Below, piece by piece: positions 24,930 through 34,562 of a stretch of DNA of 64,000 bases. The translations under genes and the position numbers were made by a program. The notes below the pieces were generated by a model. It was not told where the DNA came from and did no database searches. It was given only the letters and a program-made list of their open reading frames with translations. This DNA comes from Brachynemurus nebulosus. Lineage: Eukaryota; Arthropoda; Insecta; Neuroptera; Myrmeleontidae. The first letter of the stretch is position 1, and each line of letters opens with the position of its first letter. The stretch is taken from contig JAPWDM010000015.1 of assembly GCA_035578155.1 (NCBI GenBank), forward strand, positions 7,007,209 to 7,071,208, read 5' to 3'.

Positions 24930-25345
24930 GTTACGTTCTTAGAATAATATATCTTAATATAATATATTACTAATTAGATCAGCACTTTATTATCAGTTAT
25001 AATGTTTTCTTATCTAAAGTAAACAATTTTTAAATAATAATAATAATATTATATTTCAGTGTTTAATAAGCAATTTTACTTAAATATTATATTCCATTGT
25101 AATAGTTTGGCAGAGCACAAAATATAAATTAAAACCAAAAGCTTAACAAGCACAATGAATATTCTAGAACATTGAAACAAAAGTATAAATACGTGGCTCC
25201 GCCAAGCTACAGATTAGTCTTTTGGAGTTTGTACCATAATTGCATAGAAATATTTGTAACAATTGAAATCCGTTAAAATAAAACTTTGTAAATATTAAAA
25301 ATAAAATTTATTTTTTTATTGTTACGACTCGGCGACGAACGTAAC
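24930..25345 (+). repeat. 5' LTR (416 bp)
   Basis: Contains TATAAAT at 25194-25200 as the likely promoter, with the transcription start about 30 bp downstream, and AATAAA signals near 25280 and 25303. It differs from the 3' LTR at four sites. Confidence 0.93.
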
Positions 25346-25363
25346 TGGCGCAGTCGGTAGGAT
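25346..25363 (+). other. Primer-binding site
   Basis: TGGCGCAGTCGGTAGGA directly follows the LTR. The TGG start complements the CCA end of a tRNA. Similar sites in insect errantiviruses are attributed to tRNA-Ser (from memory). Confidence 0.8.
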
Positions 25364-25730
25364 ATCCGGCTGGCACCTTCGTGTAACGTAGTTAAACTCG
25401 CGACGTGGTACAGTACTCGACGGTTAATCGTGACTTATCCATTGTCGAACTTGACGGTTCATCAAGTTATAGTGGTTTACTCAACTTCACGAGGAGCAAG
25501 GATATCCAGTACGTTTTCAAACGTTTACGGACGGAATCTACGACAGGACACCAACAGCGTTCCAGTGAGTGACGGCTTATCACACATCGGGACACATCTA
25601 CAGCAGGCGTCCACACAGTCCTCTTCAACGTGACGGTTCATTACAGCGAGGAGACGCAGTACCCAAACGGTGACGGTTCATCATCGAGGAACAACAATCC
25701 CGGTTCAGGAATGTTTGTTCATTGGGTCAT

Positions 25731-25736
25731 GTAAGT
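25731..25736 (+). other. Candidate splice donor for env mRNA
   Basis: GTAAGT at 25731 follows a short leader frame starting at the ATG at 25711. The only acceptor near the env start that keeps phase is AG at 30580-30581 (GTAAATTGCAG). Errantivirus Env is usually made from such a spliced message. This is inference from phase and consensus. Confidence 0.5.
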
Positions 25737-25773
25737 CGATTTTCAATTGTTGCTCGCATCATTTTGCTTTTCT

Positions 25774-27066
25774 ATGCCAATTAAAAACAAACTCCTTTCC
25801 TTACGATCCAATCCTTATCAAAAACCAGAGACTTCCAATAGTATCAGCGCCGCAGTAGACGGAGATAATATTGAGTTGTCCAGTGTTAGTCAGTCAATTT
25901 TAGTTTTAGAAAATAATAATATAAACGATAATAATTTAGAGAAAAGTAATCCAAATAGTTTAAATAATAATTTAAATAATATTACGATGACTACCCCAAC
26001 AGACATATTTAATTCTCTAAGAATTCCAGATGCCATTAAAGATCTACCAAATTTTGACGGAAACAAAAGAACTTTATACGATTTCATAAATAACGTAGAG
26101 GAAATTTTAAGCTTGATTCCCACAGCTAATGGCACTAGCTATGGCAAATTATTAGTTAGAGCTATACGAAATAAAATAATAGGAAATGCAAACGAGGTCC
26201 TCAATATGTACGGAACTCCCATTGACTGGGTCGAAATTAAAAACAATTTAATTACACACTACTCAGACAAAAGAAACGAAACGAGTCTAATTAAAGATCT
26301 TCATAACTTAAAACAAGGAAATTTAACAATAGAAAACTTTTATAGTAATATAATCGAAATTCTTTCTACAATTTCGAATCACGTTAGAATACATGAAACT
26401 AACCCGGCTGTAAAAAATTCAAAATTAATGTTATATTCAGAAATGTGCTTAAATGTATTTTTATCAGGATTAAAAGAACCCCTAGGATCTACCATCCGAG
26501 CTATGAAACCTACCACCCTTTCCGAAGCCTTTTCATACTGTATTAAGGAACAAAACATTTACTACACTAAGCAAAATACACAAATAACTGTAAATAAACC
26601 AAAAATCAACCAATCATATCCACCTAAACCAATACCACAATTTAGATCCCCATATCCACCGATTCAGTATCATCACCAACAATTTAATTCACAACCTCCA
26701 CAACAAAGACAATTTCCACAACCTAGTTCGTCAAAACCAATTCAGTCAACACGTCCGTCTATAAATTACAGACCACAACCAATGGAAATTGGTAGTAACA
26801 GACTTAGTATTAGAGCACCACAACATAATCAATCACAGAATCAAAATTTTTTCTTTAAATCAATGTCGAAACCTACTTTTCGAAGCGAAGAGTTACACAA
26901 TGTAGAAGAACAAAATTTTCAAAATTTAGATCAATTTTACGAAGAAATAGACAATGACCAATACAATGAAACCAATGATAACACAGATGACAATACACAC
27001 GAAACAACTGACGAAATAGACGAATCAAATTTTCAATACACTTGGGACCACAATATGGTTACATAG
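25774..27066 (+). CDS. gag: Errantivirus-like Gag
   Basis: Structural polyprotein that packages the RNA. The frame is open from before 25774. The first in-frame ATG is 25774 and another is at 25987 (MTTPTDIFNSLRIPDAI). The capsid-like region follows (LPNFDGNKRTLYDFINNVEE, then LMLYSEMCLNVFLSGL). The C-terminal third is Pro/Gln/Asn-rich and then acidic, with no CCHC zinc knuckle, as in gypsy-group Gag. It stops at 27064-27066 inside the start of pol. Which ATG is used is uncertain. A homologous but broken Gag lies at 59528. Confidence 0.85.
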   Translation: MPIKNKLLSLRSNPYQKPETSNSISAAVDGDNIELSSVSQSILVLENNNINDNNLEKSNPNSLNNNLNNITMTTPTDIFNSLRIPDAIKDLPNFDGNKRTLYDFINNVEEILSLIPTANGTSYGKLLVRAIRNKIIGNANEVLNMYGTPIDWVEIKNNLITHYSDKRNETSLIKDLHNLKQGNLTIENFYSNIIEILSTISNHVRIHETNPAVKNSKLMLYSEMCLNVFLSGLKEPLGSTIRAMKPTTLSEAFSYCIKEQNIYYTKQNTQITVNKPKINQSYPPKPIPQFRSPYPPIQYHHQQFNSQPPQQRQFPQPSSSKPIQSTRPSINYRPQPMEIGSNRLSIRAPQHNQSQNQNFFFKSMSKPTFRSEELHNVEEQNFQNLDQFYEEIDNDQYNETNDNTDDNTHETTDEIDESNFQYTWDHNMVT

Positions 27067-30000
27067 ACCAGAACGTACATGCAAACACACTACCCTACAT
27101 TAACATTAGATCCCCATCCAGTTCCTTATTAAAATTCCTTATTGATACAGGAGCATCCCACTCATTTATCAACCCTGAATATATTGACCCGAACGATACA
27201 ATCCAAATAGATCCAATAGAAATCAAAGCTGTTTTAAATACTTATAAATTAGACAAAAAAGTAACTTTACCTATGTTCAAAGAATTCAATCAACCTCAGG
27301 ATAGTATAGAACTTTTAATTTTTCGATTCCATAAATATTTCGATGGACTAATAGGCTTAGATACGCTTGAAAAACTTAACGCGCAAATAGATATTACAAA
27401 TAAACAATTGAAAACAAAAAACTCAATAATAAACTTGTCGTTTAAACCAAATTTCATGTCCGGAAAATACACAATTCCACCGTTCACAAAACAACTCGTT
27501 AAGCTACCCGTAGATATTAAAAACGGAGAAATTTTCTTAAAAAATACTTATGTAAATAACAAAATACTTATTCCCGAAGGTATTTACCTATCCAGATATT
27601 GGCACATTGTCGCTACCGCTATAAACCTTACCGATCAAGATCAAATACTTTTTATTGAACAACCCTTAAAAGCAGAATTATTAAATCACGAAATTGTCCA
27701 GTTTGACGAAAGTCAAATAAATACTGATTATCTTAATAGTGAAACAGAAATAGAAAATCTAATACGTGTAGACCACTTAAACAGCGAAGAACGCAGGGCT
27801 ATTGTCAATGTCTGTCGTCAATATGAAGATATTTTTCTTAAAGAAAACCAAGACCTTACATTTACAAACGAAATTAAACACAGAATTACTACTACTGACG
27901 ACATTCCACTATACACTAAATCGTATAGGTACCCAGAAATTCATCGCGAAGAAGTTCGTAGGCAAATAGACCAGCTATTAAAACAGGGCATAATACGTCC
28001 TAGCTATTCACCATGGTCTTCACCTATCTGGATAGTCCCGAAGAAAACGGACGCCAGTGGTAAAAAGAAATGGAGACTGGTCGTTGATTACAGAAAATTG
28101 AACGATAAGACCATCGATGATAGATATCCGCTTCCCAACATCACCGACATACTAGATAAGTTAGGTCGTTGTATGTATTTCTCCACATTAGATCTCGCGA
28201 GCGGGTTCCATCAAATTGAGGTTCACCCTAAAGACGTACCAAAAACTGCTTTTACTGTAGAAGGGGGACACTACGAGTATGTTAGAATGCCCTTCGGCCT
28301 TAAAAACGCCCCGTCAACATTCCAGAGGGTAATGGACAACGTCCTTAGAGAATTGCAGGGTACAAGTTGTTTGGTCTATATGGACGATATAATAGTATTT
28401 TCCACCTCCTTACAAGAACACATAGAAAATCTTAAAAAGGTCTTCGAAAAATTACGAAAAGCCAATTTAAAAGTCCAATTAGACAAATGCGAATTTTTAC
28501 ACCGCGAGGTAGCCTTTCTCGGACATATAGTCTCAGAAAATGGAGTCAAACCCAATCCAGACAAGATAAAAGCAATTAAGAATTTTCCAATTCCCAAAAC
28601 GCAAAAGGAAATAAAAAGCTTCCTAGGTCTACTAGGGTATTATAGAAAATTTATAAAAGATTTCGCGCGTATAGTTAAACCAATGACAAAATGTTTAAAA
28701 AAGGGAGAAAGCGTCAAACTAACACCCGAATACATTAAAACATTTGAAACTTGTAAAAATTTATTAACAGACGATCCAATTTTAGCTTATCGGGATTTTA
28801 CAAAAAATTTCATTTTAACAACAGATGCTAGTAATGTAGCTTTAGGAGCTGTCTTATCTCAGGGACCAATAGGACACGACCGTCCAATATGTTACGCTAG
28901 TAGAACTCTGACCGATACCGAACAAAAGTACTCAACCATTGAGAAAGAACTACTTGCCATAGTATGGGCAACAAAATACTTTCGCCCTTATTTGTTCGGC
29001 AGGAAGTTTAAAATCATAACAGATCACAAGCCCTTGACGTGGTTAATGTCCCTCAAGAAGCCTAATAGTAAATTAGTCCGCTGGAGGCTTAAATTAGAGG
29101 AATTTGATTACGAAATAGTACATAAACCCGGAAAGTTTAACACCAACGCTGATGCCCTTTCCCGAGTTCAAATCCCTGACATAAACATACACGAAACCGA
29201 AAGTAACACTTCCACACACGTGACGCAACACACAACAGACGATCAGACAGCACACAGTGCCGATGAAGACGATTCTTCTTTTATACCAATATCAGAAAAC
29301 CCACTTAACGATTTTAACCATCAATTAATATTCGAACAAGTTAGTAATAGATCGCAAGTAAAAATAAAAGTCTTATTCAAAACAAAAAAACGACATACCG
29401 TTCAACTTCCATATTATGATGAAGAAGTATTAATCGATATTTTTAAACAATTCGTTCCACCGAAAAAATTAACAGCCATTTATTGTTCTGATGATAATTT
29501 ATTTAACAAAATTCAAGAAGTTTATTCAGAATATTTTTCTCAAGGAAAACAATTTAGGTTAATAAGATGCACTAAAATAGTAATCGACGTCGAGGACGAC
29601 GACGAACAAGACAAAATTATCTCGGATTACCATAAAAGCAGTAACCACCGAGGCATAACTGAAACTATCGCACATCTAAAACGGGAATACTTCTTTCCAC
29701 AAATGAAATCAAAAATTTCTTATTTCATAACTAATTGTAAAATTTGCAATGAGAACAAATATGATCGCCAACCACCCAAACAAAAATTTCAAATCACACA
29801 AACACCCAGTAAACCTCTCGACATTGTACATTGTGATTTATTCTTCCTAGATAAATTAATAATTTTCACTATAATTGATAAATTCTCGAAATTTGGACAA
29901 GGGTACACAATCGAAAGTCGAAACAGTACACATATAATTGAAAAATTAGCTAAATTTATAGCAGCATACGGTAGACCGAAAACACTCGTAGTCGATTCAG

Positions 30001-30695
30001 AGAAAAGCTTCGATTCTATAAAGTTTAAACAATTTTGTGATCAATACAACATAAACTTACATATCACCTCTATTAGAAGTTCAAATTCAAACTCTCCTAT
30101 CGAAAGATTCCACTCTACCCTTTTGGAAATTTATCGCTTAATCCGTAACGATCCTGAAAATTCCTTGAAACATGAAAGCCCAAAAATGAAACTCTTACAA
30201 GCTATATTTACCTACAATCATTCAATACATTCAAGCACAAAATTTACACCCTATGAATTATTTTTTGGCAAAAAATATGATATTCAATTAAAACCAAATT
30301 TGAAAAATTTACAAGAAAATCAACAACAATTATACGATAAAGTAAACGAATACGTTCTTCAGAAAAAACGCGAAAAAATTATTAAACTTAATCAAAATCG
30401 ACACGAACCGCTCACATACACACCTAATACAACCGCGTACTACACCGAAAATAAACGCGACAATAAATTACACCCGAAATTCAAACAAACCATTATTAAA
30501 CAAAATAAAAAGATAACCGTGACGGACATTAAGAATAGGAAACTCCACAAACAAAAATTAAAACGACCTCGTAAATTGCAGGTTATTGATGACAACGACA
30601 GTTCGGACTCAGAGGATCGAAATAAACGACCTGACCCACAACCCAGGCCTGTTAATGATGAACCTAGGCCAGGCCCTAGTCACGAAAACCTATGA
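27012..30695 (+). CDS. pol: Errantivirus-like Pol (protease, RT, RNase H, integrase)
   Basis: The frame opens at 27012, -1 relative to gag, with no ATG at its head, so it is expected to be expressed by frameshifting. Counting from 27042, domains in order are: protease with IDTGASHSF near residue 35; RT with FSTLDLASGFHQIEV, MPFGLKNAPSTFQR and YMDDIIVF near 445; RNase H with TTDASNVALGAVLSQ near 592; integrase with an HHCC finger (about 860-905) and catalytic Asp about 932, Asp about 984 and Glu about 1021. The C-terminus is highly basic. No stop or frameshift interrupts it. Its last 110 bases overlap the env frame. Confidence 0.93.
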   Translation, partial: RNRRIKFSIHLGPQYGYIDQNVHANTLPYINIRSPSSSLLKFLIDTGASHSFINPEYIDPNDTIQIDPIEIKAVLNTYKLDKKVTLPMFKEFNQPQDSIELLIFRFHKYFDGLIGLDTLEKLNAQIDITNKQLKTKNSIINLSFKPNFMSGKYTIPPFTKQLVKLPVDIKNGEIFLKNTYVNNKILIPEGIYLSRYWHIVATAINLTDQDQILFIEQPLKAELLNHEIVQFDESQINTDYLNSETEIENLIRVDHLNSEERRAIVNVCRQYEDIFLKENQDLTFTNEIKHRITTTDDIPLYTKSYRYPEIHREEVRRQIDQLLKQGIIRPSYSPWSSPIWIVPKKTDASGKKKWRLVVDYRKLNDKTIDDRYPLPNITDILDKLGRCMYFSTLDLASGFHQIEVHPKDVPKTAFTVEGGHYEYVRMPFGLKNAPSTFQRVMDNVLRELQGTSCLVYMDDIIVFSTSLQEHIENLKKVFEKLRKANLKVQLDKCEFLHREVAFLGHIVSENGVKPNPDKIKAIKNFPIPKTQKEIKSFLGLLGYYRKFIKDFARIVKPMTKCLKKGESVKLTPEYIKTFETCKNLLTDDPILAYRDFTKNFILTTDASNVALGAVLSQGPIGHDRPICYASRTLTDTEQKYSTIEKELLAIVWATKYFRPYLFGRKFKIITDHKPLTWLMSLKKPNSKLVRWRLKLEEFDYEIVHKPGKFNTNADALSRVQIPDINIHETESNTSTHVTQHTTDDQTAHSADEDDSSFIPISENPLNDFNHQLIFEQVSNRSQVKIKVLFKTKKRHTVQLPYYDEEVLIDIFKQFVPPKKLTAIYCSDDNLFNKIQEVYSEYFSQGKQFRLIRCTKIVIDVEDDDEQDKIISDYHKSSNHRGITETIAHLKREYFFPQMKSKISYFITNCKICNENKYDRQPPKQKFQITQTPSKPLDIVHCDLFFLDKLIIFTIIDKFSKFGQGYTIESRNSTHIIEKLAKFIAAYGRPKTLVVDSEKSFDSIKFKQFCDQYNINLHITSIRSSNSNSPIERFHSTLLEIYRLIRNDPENSLKHESPKMKLLQAIFTYNHSIHSSTKFTPYELFFGKKYDIQLKPNLKNLQENQQQLYDKVNEYVLQKKREKIIKLNQNRHEPLTYTPNTTAYYTENKRDNKLHPKFKQTIIKQNKKITVTDIKNRKLHKQKLKRPRKLQVIDDNDSSDSEDRNKRPDPQPRPVNDEPRPGPSHENL
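27027..27033 (+). promoter_or_regulatory. Putative -1 frameshift site A AAT TTT
   Basis: In the gag frame this heptamer fits X XXY YYZ. It lies after the last pol-frame stop (27009-27011) and before the gag stop (27064-27066), exactly where a -1 shift would produce Gag-Pol. Downstream RNA structure was not assessed. Confidence 0.6.
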
Positions 30696-32172
30696 TCACT
30701 ACATTCATATCATAAATCTAAATGACTACAAAGAAAATTTGGACAATATCGAAAATTCAATTAACTTAATCCCAAAAAATGAACATACAAAACAAATTCA
30801 AAATATTATAAATTTAAAATTTACACAACTCAAAAATAATCTTAAAATTTTACTCCCAGGAAGATTAGTAAAACGTGGACTCATTAACGGTTTAGGCTCA
30901 ATAATCAAACAAATTTCCGGTAACATGGATAACGAAGATGCTTTACGCATTAATAAAGACATCGACTTATTACGGACAAATCAAAATAAAATAACAGACC
31001 AATTGAACAGACAAACAACTATCAATTCACAAATGATCGAACGATTCAAAAATATTTCAAAACACATAAACGAACAGCAAAACGTAATAAGTAGTTATTT
31101 ACGAAACATTTCAAAAGATCTAAATTATTTCGTTTTCATACAACATATTAATCAGATAAATTTTAATATTGATACGCTTAATGATCACGTTAAAGATATA
31201 ATTCAATCAATAAATTTGGCTAAGCTAAATATAATTTCCAAACCTATCCTCCTACCATCAGAATTGAACCACGCCTTTAACCTTTTAAAAACCCAAGGCA
31301 TACCTATCATATCACATGAACAAGTCTACGAATTTTTAAGTCTGCAAGCCTATTACAATGACTCAAACATTATTTTCAATATCCGTATACCTAGATTCTT
31401 CCTAAACAAATTCTCACTTACTTATTTAGAACCTATACCTAATATTAACCTGAAAACGATAAAAATCCCATATCAATATGCCATTTTTGACGAGCATCAA
31501 TTGTATTTGGTCGATAAAGCATGCCCAAAAATTGAACAAATTTACATATGCGAACCGAAAACAACCAGCACGAAAATGAAACATTCAGAATGTTTAGGAA
31601 ACCTTCTACTCAATCAACATGGTAGATGCACATACGTGGAATACGACAACGTCTCCGAAATCAAGCAACTGCAAAATAACTACATCATTATAAAAAATTC
31701 ACAAGGAATAAACCTGACATCCACCTGTGGTATGGAAAATCGTAACATAACTGGAACAGTCATAATACACTTCGACAACTGCTCAGTAAAAGTAAACCAA
31801 ATGGAATACAAAAGTCAAACTACGCAATCTTGGAGTGAAGGTCATCTCATACCTACTTACAACCTTCAAGTCAACGTTTCCAACGTCGAAACAAAACTTC
31901 TCAAGAAGCTAGAAAATTTCCACATCAAAAACACGGAGGAAATTCACCTAATGAAACAGCAAGGAACCTTCAATATAACAACGATGTATTGCATCATAAT
32001 GGGATCCATTACTATGGTATTACTAACAATCTACATAATCAGACGCAAACATACCAAGAAATATAATCAGCCGATACGAGTCAGCTATACTCCGTCAGCA
32101 CCTGCCCAAGAAGCAAAACTTCTATGGCCGGCACTTCCGTCTCAGGGGGGAGGAGTTACGTTCTTAGAATAA
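30582..32172 (+). CDS. env: Errantivirus-like Env (F-type fusion glycoprotein)
   Basis: The frame is open from about 30583 to the stop at 32170-32172. In-frame ATGs (30589 and later) are not preceded by an obvious signal peptide, so the true N-terminus is probably supplied by splicing from the leader (donor 25731, acceptor ending 30581). A dibasic furin-like site (GRLVKRG) lies near residue 97, followed by GLINGLGSIIKQISGNMD, the fusion-peptide-like region typical of errantivirus and baculovirus F-type proteins. Coiled-coil stretches, several N-glycosylation sites and Cys residues follow. A transmembrane segment lies near residues 468-488 (MYCIIMGSITMVLLTIYII), with a short basic tail. No break is seen. 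Confidence 0.88.
32144..32154 (+). other. Polypurine tract
   Basis: GGGGGGAGGA-type purine run immediately before the 3' LTR, the usual primer for plus-strand DNA synthesis. It overlaps the last codons of env. Confidence 0.85.
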
Positions 32173-32570
32173 TATATCTTAATATAATATATTACTAATT
32201 AGATCAGCACTTTATTATCAGTTATAATGTTTTCTTATCTAAAGTAAACAATTTTTAAATAATAATAATAATATTATATTTCAGTATTTAATAAGCAATT
32301 TTACTTAAATATTATATTCCATTGTAATAGTTTGGCTGAGCACAAAATGTAAATTAAAACCAAAAGCTTAACAAGCACAGTGAATATTCTAGAACATTGA
32401 AACAAAAGTATAAATACGTGGCTCCGCCAAGCTACAGATTAGTCTTTTGGAGTTTGTACCATAATTGCATAGAAATATTTGTAACAATTGAAATCCGTTA
32501 AAATAAAACTTTGTAAATATTAAAAATAAAATTTATTTTTTTATTGTTACGACTCGGCGACGAACGTAAC
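32155..32570 (+). repeat. 3' LTR (416 bp)
   Basis: Same length as the 5' LTR with four differences seen (for example CAGTA against CAGTG, GGCTG against GGCAG). The stop codon of env falls inside its first 18 bases. TATATA follows as target duplication. Confidence 0.93.
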
Positions 32571-33580
32571 TATATACATATTTTAACATCGCTGTTATAA
32601 GTGCTGGGAAAGTTTCTATGAAAATTTTCCAAACCAATTTTCACAAATATTGAAAATAATAAAAGTGAAAAAGTAACATACAGCTGTTTTAGAAAAAATT
32701 GTATTCTAAACAATTCAAGCAGCATATTTAACATTTATATAATGTAGTTGGCATAAAAGCACAGACTTGCAAATAAACAGAATTTTATATCTAGCAGAAA
32801 GAGATAAACTTTTTAAAGAACTTGTGACGTCAGCGTTGCCACAACAACCATTTTACCTTAACAAATTAAAACTAATTAGCTGAATCAAATCCTTAGAAAA
32901 CAATTTGGACTGTACAAAAATATTGTCAATTAATGTTATCTTTTTTCAACTAAATAAAAAATACAGGGAAAATTGCAATATGGTATATGTTGCCAAAAAT
33001 TTTGTTGAGCCGGTAAAAACGAACTAAAGCTGGTGGAAAATTTTAATTGTGAAAAGTTAAAGCGCGGAAGCCTATTTTTGTTTTCAAAAACTCAAATTTA
33101 TTAATATTTTACAAATTTTTTAATACTGACATTTGTATGATATTGCACAATATTTAAAGAAAGTTATTGTAGTATTTATGAACTAGAACGAAACAAAAAT
33201 AACAAAACAATGAAAAACAGAAGTAAATTTAAATAAAAAAACACACACAAAAAAAAAAAATAAAAAATTAAAAAAACATAAAAAGTTGTATTTTATTTCC
33301 AAAAAAATTACACATTACTTTTTACTTATCTACACTATAGAGAAAATATACATATAAATTATACGTACATACATACAGGAATACAGAAAACATGGTAACA
33401 AACATAAAAAAAAATTACTATTTTATCAAATTTAAAGAAAAAAAAGAAACTAAAATAAAAATATATATAATCCCTACATAGGACATACTTACAAGGAGCA
33501 TCAGGAGCATCACGGGGGTGTACCCCTCCGATTTTGTTTATTCTTAGATATGTTGTAGAACATCGTAAAATAAGAGACAT
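32571..33580. other. AT-rich DNA with a dispersed ~200-bp repeat
   Basis: No gene. About 32970-33160 matches about 53110-53345 in inverted orientation, for example the shared TTTTTGTTTTCAAAAACTCA. This marks a dispersed repeat family. Poly(A)-rich runs follow near 33240-33480. Confidence 0.65.
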
Positions 33581-33923
33581 CTAGTTTTTATATCAAAGTC
33601 GAAGTATATTGTTAAAGCTAACTAAACTAACCTAACCAAAACCAACCTCATCACCTAGTTTTTATATCAAAGTCGAAGTATATTGTTAAAACTAACTAAA
33701 CTAACCTAACCAAAACCAACCTCATCACCTAGTTTTTATATCAAAGTCGAAGTATATTGTTAAAACTAACTAAACTAACCTAACCAAAACCAACCTCACC
33801 ACCTAGTTTTTACATCAAAGTCGAAGTATATTGTTAAAACTAACTAACCTAATCAAAACCAACCTCACCACCTAGTTTTTATATCAAAGTCGAAGTATAT
33901 TGTTAAAACTAACTAAACTAACC
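33581..33923. repeat. 74-bp tandem satellite, left block
   Basis: Units start CTAGTTTTTATATCAAAGTC at 33581, 33655, 33729, 33803 and 33872 (the fourth unit is 69 bp, lacking five bases). Each unit contains AACTAACCTAACC, close to the insect telomeric word CCTAA. The R1-clade LINE interrupts the array at 33923/33924. Confidence 0.93.
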
Positions 33924-34562
33924 TTTTTTTTAGACGAGGAGGAAAACTTTTTATAAACGTTGTGTGGGATTCCCAGCCGGTGTGTGCAATAGCTGATATA
34001 CTCACTAAAAACCCCCTCTTGTGCCCCACAAGTTTACGACCGGAACTATCAGAGGACATACTATCGGCCGCAAACGGGCAGAAGAATAACACAAAAACAT
34101 AGGCACACTGCATATCCACCCTTGTTAAAATATCACAGCTCAGGAGGCAGACTAGAGTAAAAATATTACAAAAGTATTATCACGCTGAGTAATCATCACG
34201 ACTCAGAGAAGAAAAAAACAAAAACAGACCAGAACTTATATAAAATATCACAGCAGCACTATCACAAAAAAATTAATTTAATACTTAAAATATCACAAAA
34301 AAACAAAAACAAAAACAGAATAGAGTAAAATATCACAGTAACCAAATAAACTTACGCACTAGTCAACAAAACTATTTAGCTCTTACACACTAGCAAAAAC
34401 TTATTAAAACTTACACACTAACCAACAACGTATTAAAAACTGTTTATCACCAGCTTGCTAAAACTTACACCCTAGTCAAACAATAAATAAATAAATAAAA
34501 CAGACCGACCAAAAGGCTCGTTATAAAGAACTTAGAATGGCAAATGGACGTCACTCCCCCCT
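33924..34562 (-). other. 3' UTR and poly(A) of the R1-clade LINE
   Basis: No frame. It contains A-rich runs with repeated ATATCACAG words, and ends in a run of T on the plus strand (A tail) at the satellite junction. Confidence 0.65.

Larger units (their letters stand above)
24930..32570 (+). mobile_element. Errantivirus-like (gypsy) LTR retrotransposon with env, apparently intact
   Basis: A 7641-bp element with two 416-bp LTRs (24930-25345, 32155-32570) starting GTTAC and ending GTAAC. TATATA lies on both outer sides as the target duplication. The order is LTR, primer-binding site, gag, pol, env, polypurine tract, LTR. Comparing the LTRs by eye I find four substitutions, about 1%, so the insertion is young. 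All three long frames are uninterrupted. Insect errantiviruses share this layout, with a fusion-protein-type Env that in some members gives infectious particles. Whether this copy makes particles cannot be seen from the sequence. Confidence 0.93.

Noticed and set aside
33581..33923. Telomeric repeat array
   Set aside because: The unit is 74 bp and only contains CCTAA-like words; it is not (TTAGG)n. Treated as a satellite.
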